Assembly (NCBI GenBank): GCA_955652855.1
Contig: CATPCN010000188.1
Span: 1 to 5,967 of the forward strand
Reading direction: 5' to 3'
DNA from: an uncultured Chthoniobacterales bacterium
GTDB lineage: Bacteria; Verrucomicrobiota; Verrucomicrobiae; Chthoniobacterales; UBA10450
Length of the DNA stretch: 5,967 nucleotides
Shown: one piece after another, positions 1 to 5,457 of the stretch
Layout of the letters: every line of letters starts with the position of its first letter
How positions within the stretch are numbered: position 1 is the first letter of the stretch
The notes under the pieces: model-generated
Told to the model about the DNA's origin: nothing
Databases searched by the model: none
What the model saw: the letters and a program-made list of their open reading frames with translations, nothing else
Program-made: the position numbers and the translations under genes

Positions 1-816
1 CCGGAACCCATGCATGATGAAACTCTCCAGCCGTCGCGCCACCACCGGCATCACCGAATGGAGCACCTGCCAGCGATACCAGCGGTCGGTTTCTTTTTTG
101 CCCTCCGCTTTCAGGCGGACCGCATACTCCTCACTCAGGTCGCCCGGCAAGGAACGAGAACGCCGTCCCAGCACGGCGTGCAGGAACAACTCGGCTGCGG
201 GCGGCGGCTCCGGTTCATCATTACCGTGACACTCAGCCCGGAGGTGAATGGCCAGTCTCAGGCGCATAGCAGCAAAATAAAATGTCATCAGCAAGCCAAG
301 AAAGAACGCCATCAATCGCCGGTGCTCCGCCACGAGATGATCCTGCCAGGCGAGAGGCCGCGAACTCATCCAGATCGCTTCTTCGCTCGGCCTGCTTCCG
401 GCTTGCCGCCGCGCCCACGTCCGCCCTTCGTTCGGATCGGCGAGGTAGCGGAGCGGCTCGTCCAAAGCGCAGTCAAGACTTGACGGCGTCCACATTTCTC
501 GCTTGCTGCATTCCGCTAACCCGCTTCGCGTCTTGGTTACGACGATGATCTTGCCGAGGGAAGGCGGCATGACCCGGCAAACCGGAATCCAGAGTCGATT
601 TCCGACGAGCCGCGACTGGCTTGTCGCCAGGAACGCATCCAGTGCGGGTCCGACCGGTGGGCACACCGATAGCGCCTCCGCAACCGATTGGCTGACGGAT
701 CGCTTAAAAACATTCTCGCGCCGCGCTTCCTCCCAAGCCGCTGTCCGGCGCGGCACTACGATCACAAGAAATGAGAGAGCGCTCGCCACCGCTGCAACTA
801 TTGCCAACCTTCGCAT
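1..816 (-). CDS. PadR-linked membrane protein with permease-prefix-like domain (partial, runs off window start)
   Basis: Reading the minus strand from the ATG at 816 gives 272 open codons with no stop up to the window edge, so the C-terminus is missing. An AGGAG ribosome site (824-820) lies 3 bases before the ATG, and the gene starts 8 bases after the PadR stop, so the two probably form one transcript. Visible layout: an N-terminal hydrophobic anchor at about residues 4-21; a polar stretch of about 145 residues with four cysteines (52, 80, 103, 116) that would lie outside the cytoplasm and could form disulfides; a second membrane segment at about 168-186; then a soluble part with PGDLSEEYA (224-232) and RWYRWQV (245-251). 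That last part resembles the permease prefix segment common beside PadR genes in Acidobacteriota and Verrucomicrobiota, often fused to MacB/FtsX-type ABC permeases. Whether a permease follows cannot be seen. The reading frame is firm; the function is a guess. Confidence 0.75.
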   Translation of the reverse strand, partial: MRRLAIVAAVASALSFLVIVVPRRTAAWEEARRENVFKRSVSQSVAEALSVCPPVGPALDAFLATSQSRLVGNRLWIPVCRVMPPSLGKIIVVTKTRSGLAECSKREMWTPSSLDCALDEPLRYLADPNEGRTWARRQAGSRPSEEAIWMSSRPLAWQDHLVAEHRRLMAFFLGLLMTFYFAAMRLRLAIHLRAECHGNDEPEPPPAAELFLHAVLGRRSRSLPGDLSEEYAVRLKAEGKKETDRWYRWQVLHSVMPVVARRLESFIMHGFR

Positions 817-824
817 ACGCTCCT

Positions 825-1175
825 CTACGCCACCATCAGCCTTCGCGCCGGCCCGAGCGCCCGCTCGGTCCCTTCCTCCATGCGCCGGAACATGGCCCGC
901 GTTTGCCGGACGGCCCGCTGACCCGGCGTTGTGACTTCGTAATAGGTCTTGGAACGAGCCCCGCGCCCGCGCGTGGTTGCTCCTTCCCGCGAAGTCAGGT
1001 AGCCCTTGTCTTCCAATCGTTCAAGCGCCGCGTAGACCGCGCCCACCGAAATGGGCCGTTCCGTGCGCTCTTCGATGTCTTGCCGAATCGTCATGCCGTA
1101 CGCTTCATCGCCCAGCCGGATCAACGACAGCATCACCACGTATTCGAATTCGCCCAGATAATCGCCCTTGGCCAT
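825..1175 (-). CDS. PadR family transcriptional regulator
   Basis: A 116-residue protein with the typical PadR winged-helix layout. It opens with GEFEYVVMLSLIRLGDEAYG (residues 8-27), continues through the recognition region ISVGAVYAALERLEDKGYL (about 42-60), and then the wing hairpin ending SKTYYEVTTPGQRAV. The C-terminal dimerisation helix is short, as in the small PadR subgroup 2. PadR proteins are usually repressors that bind a palindrome at their own promoter and release it on ligand binding. In Acidobacteriota and related phyla they usually sit directly upstream of permease-like membrane proteins, and that is the arrangement here. The start at 1175 is chosen because it gives the family's usual N-terminus. 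No Shine-Dalgarno sequence precedes it, so the transcript may be leaderless. Family assignment is secure; target and ligand are unknown. Confidence 0.93.
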   Translation of the reverse strand: MAKGDYLGEFEYVVMLSLIRLGDEAYGMTIRQDIEERTERPISVGAVYAALERLEDKGYLTSREGATTRGRGARSKTYYEVTTPGQRAVRQTRAMFRRMEEGTERALGPARRLMVA

Positions 1176-1183
1176 GAACCATC

Positions 1184-1213
1184 ATCGTCCGCCGCTCGCC
1201 TAGCTTCTGTCAA
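1184..1213 (-). promoter_or_regulatory. Candidate promoter of the padR-like gene
   Basis: On the minus strand there is a perfect TTGACA (1213-1208), an 18-base spacer and a weak GACGAT (1189-1184). The start codon lies 8 bases after this -10 element, which would make the message essentially leaderless and would fit the absence of a ribosome site. The -10 match is poor, so this is tentative. Confidence 0.3.
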
Positions 1214-1303
1214 CCGGACGTGAGAATGGGGCCACCTTTCCCTCGCCCGCCAGCTTAGGTGGTCGTCCTCGCCGTCGAAGGCCTTTGCTTCGCTCCAATA
1301 AAC

Positions 1304-1322
1304 GCGCAAAGAACGCGTGCGC
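1304..1322. repeat. Short inverted repeat GCGCA/TGCGC
   Basis: GCGCA (1304-1308) and TGCGC (1318-1322) are perfect inverted copies around a 9-base centre. AACGCG also occurs twice here as a direct repeat (1301 and 1312). Short GC-rich repeats like this arise by chance easily; it is noted because it belongs to a cluster of dyads in this region. Confidence 0.3.
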
Positions 1323-1359
1323 TCCTGACCGCTCCGGGCAACGGCGAAAAATCCCACGT

Positions 1360-1371
1360 CCTCATATGAGG
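1360..1371. promoter_or_regulatory. 12-base perfect palindrome, possible operator
   Basis: CCTCATATGAGG is a perfect palindrome with an AT-rich centre in a GC-rich, non-coding stretch. It lies about 185 bases upstream of the PadR start and about 295 bases upstream of the HTH gene start. Its symmetry suits a dimeric regulator such as PadR, but its distance from either predicted promoter is larger than usual for a repressor site. Confidence 0.4.
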
Positions 1372-1470
1372 GAAATGGAGAAGAGTCCGAGTTTGATTTC
1401 CAGCTTGGCATCACTCGCCGATGCGCCGTCTATGTCGCGCACATGGACGCACGAAGCGATTTTGGTTTTG

Positions 1471-1499
1471 GCGCATTAAGAATCACAACGTTCTTGCGC
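1471..1499. repeat. Imperfect hairpin, candidate oriT inverted repeat
   Basis: GCGC (1471-1474), a 3-base bulge and AAGAA (1478-1482) pair with TTCTT (1491-1495) and GCGC (1496-1499) around an 8-base loop, giving a 9-pair stem. TrwC-type relaxases recognise a hairpin just 5' of their nick site, and the R388 hairpin also begins and ends with GCGC-like arms. The position, upstream of the relaxase operon, is right. The likeness is structural only and no nick sequence is identified. Confidence 0.3.
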
Positions 1500-1542
1500 T
1501 GAGCGTCGTGCAAACAATCGTCTCCAAACACGCAAAACCCGC

Positions 1543-1572
1543 TTGCAGGCGGTCATTACTCGCCTGTATAAA
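1543..1572 (+). promoter_or_regulatory. Candidate sigma-70-type promoter of the relaxase operon
   Basis: TTGCAG (1543-1548) and TATAAA (1567-1572) are separated by 18 bases and are the best promoter-like pair seen upstream of the operon. Transcription would begin near 1579, leaving a leader of about 87 bases that carries two small hairpins before the ribosome site. Confidence 0.45.
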
Positions 1573-1578
1573 CGACCT

Positions 1579-1596
1579 CTCGCTCCTGTGAGCGGG
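1579..1596. repeat. Hairpin in the operon leader
   Basis: CGCTC (1581-1585) and GAGCG (1590-1594) pair perfectly around CTGT. The stem extends to 7 pairs with one T-G wobble. It sits at the predicted transcription start, so it could be an operator for the HTH protein encoded by the first gene, or a stabilising 5' hairpin of the RNA. Confidence 0.4.
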
Positions 1597-1634
1597 CCGG
1601 GAAATTCGAGCGCCGCATTGCTCGTACAACCTAA

Positions 1635-1649
1635 CCGGCAGCAAGCCGG
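1635..1649. repeat. Hairpin just before the ribosome site of the HTH gene
   Basis: CCGGC (1635-1639) and GCCGG (1645-1649) form a perfect 5-base-pair stem around AGCAA. It ends 4 bases before the ribosome binding site. It could tune translation of the whole coupled operon, but it leaves the ribosome site itself unpaired. Confidence 0.35.
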
Positions 1650-1653
1650 AGAA

Positions 1654-1660
1654 AAGGAGG
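1654..1660 (+). promoter_or_regulatory. Strong ribosome binding site that fixes the HTH gene start
   Basis: AAGGAGG lies 5 bases before the ATG at 1666. This near-ideal site decides the start codon over the upstream in-frame ATG at 1543, which has no such site and would add 41 residues of non-protein-like sequence. Confidence 0.8.
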
Positions 1661-1665
1661 CCCCC

Positions 1666-1956
1666 ATGAAATTCTCTAAAGACGTGCAACTCAATCCATC
1701 TCTGCCGGACATCGCTCCGCCCCTCACCAAGCCCGTGCCGATGCGCCTGCGGAACGAAATGCAACTCGACGAAAGCGAACGCCTGGCCGACCTGAAGATG
1801 GTCGCACGGCGGCTTGGTGTCAGTCCGCGTTATGTGCAAACCCTCGTGCGCCGCAAAGTTATTCCGGTGATTCGACTCGGACGCCGTTGCACCCGGTTTG
1901 ATCTCGATGCCGTTCTCACTGCCGTCCGCAAATTTGAAATCCAGGAGCAGGGCTGA
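1666..1956 (+). CDS. Excisionase/MerR-type helix-turn-helix DNA-binding protein
   Basis: A 96-residue protein. The N-terminal 40 residues are polar and proline-containing, with no recognised fold. Residues 41-90 form a small winged helix-turn-helix of the HTH_17/excisionase type: ADLKMVARRLGVSPRYVQTL (41-60), then RKVIPVIRLGRRCTRFDLDAV, where the basic hairpin leads into the FD.. helix typical of the family. Its stop overlaps the relaxase start (TGATG), so the two are probably translationally coupled. Small DNA-binding proteins encoded next to MobF relaxases commonly bind the origin of transfer and repress their own operon, as TrwA does in R388, although TrwA has a different fold. The same fold also serves as a recombination directionality factor, so a role in excision is possible, though no integrase is in view. 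DNA binding is well supported; the specific role is inferred. Confidence 0.85.
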   Translation: MKFSKDVQLNPSLPDIAPPLTKPVPMRLRNEMQLDESERLADLKMVARRLGVSPRYVQTLVRRKVIPVIRLGRRCTRFDLDAVLTAVRKFEIQEQG

Positions 1957-4817
1957 TGAGTACTTCATCCAAAGAGCGGCACATGGGCGGTCTTTCCTCG
2001 GGTGTCTTGGCGTTGCCAGCAACGCCATTCTTTGGAGAACCGATCCCACTCGCTCTAAAATTGATCCCGACAAGTATGTTGACGATTCGCGCCATGTCGA
2101 ACGGAATTGGCTACGCCAGGAAATACCTTGAACAGAGCGACTATTACAGTGAGAACGAGAAGGTCCTTGGCGAGTGGTTCGGGAAGGGCGCGGAGAAGCT
2201 GGGACTGAACGGCCAAGTGCTCTCGGAGCACTTCGAGCGCATCCGCCAGGGCTTGCATCCTGAGACTGGGGAAAAGCTCCGCCAGCGCACGAGCGCGGAT
2301 CGCACGGCCAGGGACGGCACGAGGCAAAGCAAAGGCCGCAACCTCTATGATCTGACCTTCTCCGCTCCCAAGTCGGTTTCGCTCATGGCGATTCTGGGGA
2401 AGGACGAGCGTCTGATCCAAGCCCACGAACGCGCCGTTAAGTTGGCTTTGGCTGAGACGGAACGATGGGCGGCAACACGCGTCCGCGTCAACAAGCAGGA
2501 TACCGACCGGATCACCGGCAATCTGATCGTAGCCTGCTACCAACATTTCGATAGCCGCTGGCTTGATCCTCAGATGCACACTCACTGCGTCGCCGCCAAC
2601 ATGTCACATGATGGCGAGGAAAAGCGCTGGAAGGCTTTGCAGGCAACCGGCATTTACCAGAGGCGCGCCTTTCTCAGCGAGGTCTACCGAAACATCCTGG
2701 CCCACGAAGTGGAAGCCCTCGGTTACGAGATCGAGAACCGGAAGAACGGTTTTGAAATCAAACACGTTTCGCAAAGCCTCATTGAAGAGTTCAGCCTGGG
2801 CAGTCATGAACGCGACCTGGCCGTCGCTGCTTTTATTGAAAAGCAGGGACGCACGCCGACCGGCTCCGAGATCGCCGTCCTTGTCCGTGTAACCCGCCCC
2901 GATAAGCTGATCGATATTTCGACCGCCGAAGTACGCGCAACCCAGCTTGCCCGCCTCAGCCCGGAACAGGCCCGCGAACTGGCGATCGCACGCGAACAGG
3001 CCGATCGGAACCGCGGAGAAGTCAAGACCCACAGCACGGAACAATCTCTTCAGCATGGACTCGATCACGTCTTTGAGCGCGTGTCGGTCGCACCCGATTA
3101 CGAAGTGCTGGCCGAGGCGTTGCGCCATGGCCGCGGCCATCTCCGATTGGCCGACCTCACCAACGCGTTGCGCGAACATGAAAGCCGCGATCAAATCCTC
3201 CGCGCCGGTGACGACATCGCCACCCGCGCCTCGCTGGAACGCGAGCGCGACATGATTCACCTCGTCAACCGAGGCCAGTCTAAATATGGACGGCTCGCCA
3301 AATATTCGAACGATTTTCAAGTCTCGGAAAAGTTGAACGCCGAGCAGCGCAAAGTGATCGATTTCGTGCTCGATTCACGCGACTTCGCCGTCAACATCGA
3401 GGGGGCCGCCGGAACCGGCAAGACGGCCGCCTTGAAGGAACTCTGCCGTGGTTTGCAGGCGGGAGGACGGCTCATGGTCGGAGTCGCGCCCACCTTGAGC
3501 GCCGCCGAGGAACTGAAAAAGGCCGGTATCCAGAACGCCATGACCGTCGAGCGGCTTTTGCAGGACAAGGACAACCACCCCACGCTCACCGGTCGCGCCA
3601 TCATCGTCGATGAAGCGGGAATGGTATCGGGACGGCAAATGCAGGAGCTTCTTTCCCTGGCCAGCCGCTTTGACGCACGCGTGATCTTTTCGGGCGATGC
3701 CCGCCAGCTTCAGTCGGTCGAGGCGTCCGACGCCTTGCGCATCCTGCAAAAAGAATCCCGGCTCGCTACCGTCGGTTTGCGCGAAGTTCAGCGTCAGCAG
3801 ACGAAGGAATACAAGGAGGCCATCAAGACCTTGCGCACCGACCCGGCCAAGGGCTTCGAAAAACTGGAGAAGATGGGCGCGGTCATGGAATCGGGATTGC
3901 TCGACCGCCCCGAAGCCGTGGCCGAAGCTTACTCCAAAGCCAGGGGCCAGGTACTCGTGGTTTGCCCGACCCACGAGGAAATCGGGCGAGTCACGACCGC
4001 CATTCGCGCCGATCAACGCCGACGCGGTGAGCTAGGCGCTGAACGCAAACTTGACCGGCTGGAACCGTTGAACTGGACGGAAGCGCAAAAGCGCGACATG
4101 GCGAATTTCGTTCCCGGCCAGGTGCTCGTGTTTCATAAAGGCACCAAAGAAGCGCGCAAGTACGAAGCGTTCACCGTGGCGGCGCAGAACGGAGACAGCA
4201 TCACCGCGCGCAACGGGCTAGGAAAAGAAATTCGCATCACCAGGAAACAGGCCAAGGCGTTCGGCGTTTTCGAGAAACGCGAGATTGGCATTGCCGCAGG
4301 TGACTGGCTTTCCATTCAGGCAAACGTGCGCGATGGCGCTTACCAATTCACCAACGGCGAACGGGTCCGCGTGGCAAACGTGAACGCCCGTGAAGCCATT
4401 CAACTGGAAGACGGGCGCACGATCCCGCATAACTTCCGCCAGTTCAATCACGGTTACGCCGTCACCGCCCACAAGAGCCAGGGCAAGACCGTCGATGCGG
4501 TCATCATCTCGGGCGACCGGATGACCCAGGAATTGTTTTACGTCGCCGCCTCGCGCGGACGGAAGCGCATTCAGGTGTTTACCGGCGACAAGGAAATGCT
4601 CCGCGCCTCGATCGGCGTTTCCGGCCTGCGGATGTCCGCCCTTGAACTTCTGCGCAAACAAACGCGCACAGTGGATCGCACGCGTTTCGCCGAACGTCCA
4701 CCCTCGGTGATTGAGCGCATCGGTAAAGTGATGGAAAAGATTTGGGTGAACGTGCCCCGGCTCATGTTTGGACAACATTTCGCCCCGGAGCGTGAAGGCA
4801 GGGAGATCGGCAGATGA
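1956..4817 (+). CDS. mobF: MobF (TrwC-type) conjugative relaxase-helicase
   Basis: A full-length 953-residue protein (R388 TrwC is about 966) with both enzymatic halves. The relaxase half carries catalytic tyrosine candidates Y57, Y63 and Y64, the acidic D132 in YDLTFSAPKSVS (131-142), and the metal-binding HUH triad H197, H208 and H210 in QHFDSRWLDPQMHTH (196-210). The helicase half is RecD-like superfamily 1: Walker A GAAGTGKT (483-490), Walker B VDEAG (551-555), GDARQLQSVEA (580-590), LREVQRQ (608-614), YAVTAHKSQGKT (834-845) and YVAASRGRK (862-870). It would nick one strand at oriT, stay covalently attached and unwind the strand for export. The start at 1956 has AGGAG 8 bases upstream and overlaps the previous stop. 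The family's usual N-terminus (MLTIRAMSNGIGYARKY) begins only at residue 41 (ATG at 2076, no good ribosome site), so the first 40 residues are either an unusual extension or untranslated. No motif is missing. Confidence 0.97.
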   Translation: MSTSSKERHMGGLSSGVLALPATPFFGEPIPLALKLIPTSMLTIRAMSNGIGYARKYLEQSDYYSENEKVLGEWFGKGAEKLGLNGQVLSEHFERIRQGLHPETGEKLRQRTSADRTARDGTRQSKGRNLYDLTFSAPKSVSLMAILGKDERLIQAHERAVKLALAETERWAATRVRVNKQDTDRITGNLIVACYQHFDSRWLDPQMHTHCVAANMSHDGEEKRWKALQATGIYQRRAFLSEVYRNILAHEVEALGYEIENRKNGFEIKHVSQSLIEEFSLGSHERDLAVAAFIEKQGRTPTGSEIAVLVRVTRPDKLIDISTAEVRATQLARLSPEQARELAIAREQADRNRGEVKTHSTEQSLQHGLDHVFERVSVAPDYEVLAEALRHGRGHLRLADLTNALREHESRDQILRAGDDIATRASLERERDMIHLVNRGQSKYGRLAKYSNDFQVSEKLNAEQRKVIDFVLDSRDFAVNIEGAAGTGKTAALKELCRGLQAGGRLMVGVAPTLSAAEELKKAGIQNAMTVERLLQDKDNHPTLTGRAIIVDEAGMVSGRQMQELLSLASRFDARVIFSGDARQLQSVEASDALRILQKESRLATVGLREVQRQQTKEYKEAIKTLRTDPAKGFEKLEKMGAVMESGLLDRPEAVAEAYSKARGQVLVVCPTHEEIGRVTTAIRADQRRRGELGAERKLDRLEPLNWTEAQKRDMANFVPGQVLVFHKGTKEARKYEAFTVAAQNGDSITARNGLGKEIRITRKQAKAFGVFEKREIGIAAGDWLSIQANVRDGAYQFTNGERVRVANVNAREAIQLEDGRTIPHNFRQFNHGYAVTAHKSQGKTVDAVIISGDRMTQELFYVAASRGRKRIQVFTGDKEMLRASIGVSGLRMSALELLRKQTRTVDRTRFAERPPSVIERIGKVMEKIWVNVPRLMFGQHFAPEREGREIGR

Positions 4818-5137
4818 TTACCGCAAAGGACAAAGAACAGAGCTACCGGACGGTGCCGGACGGAGCCTACTACTACGGCCTCACCATCATCACCGGCGAC
4901 GTTTACCGGCTGATGATGTGGAACGATTTGCTCGGCGTCGAAGGGAACGACCGCGAAGTGAAGATCACGTTCCGGCTCTGGGATGTGGCGATCAAGGGTT
5001 CGGGACTCCTGCAATTGATCCGCGACGCCAAGCGCCATAAGATCGATATCCTGACCGTTGCCCCACGCAACCAAGCCATGATGGGCGGCGAAGGGCTGAT
5101 CGTAAAGGAAATCGACGTGAAAGAGGCGGAATCATGA
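4814..5137 (+). CDS. Conserved-looking hypothetical protein coupled to the relaxase
   Basis: A 107-residue soluble protein that I do not recognise. Its ATG overlaps the relaxase stop by four bases (ATGA), and GGGAG (4801-4805) stands 8 bases upstream; its own stop overlaps the next gene the same way. There is no signal peptide, membrane segment, cysteine or HTH pattern. Visible features are an aromatic cluster DGAYYYGL (16-23), a probable strand EVKITFRLWDVAIKG (48-62), a helix around 64-76 with a basic KRHK, and a closing strand LIVKEIDVKEAE (95-106), which suggests a compact alpha/beta fold. Its position between relaxase and antitoxin suggests a role in mobilisation, such as an accessory protein or DNA-end factor, but that rests on position alone. 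The reading frame is well supported; no function is claimed. Confidence 0.82.
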   Translation: MITAKDKEQSYRTVPDGAYYYGLTIITGDVYRLMMWNDLLGVEGNDREVKITFRLWDVAIKGSGLLQLIRDAKRHKIDILTVAPRNQAMMGGEGLIVKEIDVKEAES

Positions 5138-5457
5138 ACCCAGCAGCGAGGAAAGATTTGCCTGTTCCTTCGATCTCGGCTAGCTTGAAGTATATGGGCA
5201 CTGTGAACCTCGAATTGCCGTCCGACCTGGTTTCAATAGCCAGGCTCGACCAGGGCGACGTTTCGCAGGAAGCGGCCAAGCTGATCGCCTTGGAGCTTTT
5301 TCGCGAAGACAAGGTTTCCTTGGGTCGCGCAGCGGAACTATGCCGCACACCGATCGAAGCCTTCATGCAGTTTGCCGGTGAGCATCAAGTCCCTTTGCAT
5401 TACGGCGTCGCGGATCTTGAAGAAGATCGCCGTACGATGGAACGTCTCGGTCTGTGA
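5134..5457 (+). CDS. UPF0175 family antitoxin
   Basis: A 107-residue protein. From residue 24 onward it follows the UPF0175 pattern: VNLELPSDLVSIA (24-36), an acidic helix with EAAKLIALELFREDKVSLGRAAEL (46-69), then PIEAFMQFAGEHQVPLHY (73-90) and LEEDRRTMERL (95-105). Proteins of this family pair with DUF3368 PIN-domain toxins; such a gene follows directly, overlapping by GTGA. The antitoxin would bind and silence the nuclease and usually also represses its own operon. The start at 5134 overlaps the previous stop (ATGA) and has AGAGG 7 bases upstream. The family more often begins like MGTVNLEL, so the internal ATG at 5194, giving 87 residues, is an alternative; the first 20 residues have no family match that I know. 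Confidence 0.88.
   Translation: MNPAARKDLPVPSISASLKYMGTVNLELPSDLVSIARLDQGDVSQEAAKLIALELFREDKVSLGRAAELCRTPIEAFMQFAGEHQVPLHYGVADLEEDRRTMERLGL

Larger units (their letters stand above)
1176..1665. other. Divergent intergenic region without a supported gene
   Basis: About 490 bases lie between the minus-strand PadR unit and the plus-strand relaxase operon. Short open frames exist on both strands, but none has a ribosome site together with a recognisable protein, so I call none of them genes. The stretch holds a cluster of inverted repeats (1304-1322, 1360-1371, 1471-1499, 1579-1596, 1635-1649) and one reasonable promoter (1543-1572). In MobF plasmids such as R388 the origin of transfer lies upstream of the relaxase operon, so this is the place to expect oriT. 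The left end of the mobile segment probably also lies here, but no boundary or target duplication can be seen. Confidence 0.6.

Noticed and set aside
233..664. Two short minus-strand open frames (233-418 and 473-664)
   Set aside because: They are other-frame shadows of the long membrane protein reading frame that is open from 816 to the window edge.
1133..1414. Minus-strand open frame of 93 codons overlapping the PadR start
   Set aside because: It has no family resemblance, overlaps a secure gene on the same strand in another frame, and covers the region of candidate regulatory dyads.
1543..1665. Upstream in-frame start that would lengthen the HTH protein by 41 residues
   Set aside because: It overlaps the likely promoter and leader hairpins and has no ribosome site, while AAGGAGG lies 5 bases before the ATG at 1666.
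1176..1665. Search for a left-end copy of the right junction sequence (target-site duplication or att repeat)
   Set aside because: By eye no stretch here matches the 5800-5845 sequence beyond a few bases, so no attachment repeat is claimed.
2055..4778. Several long minus-strand open frames opposite the relaxase gene
   Set aside because: They are antisense shadows produced by GC-rich codon use; the plus-strand relaxase motifs are unambiguous.
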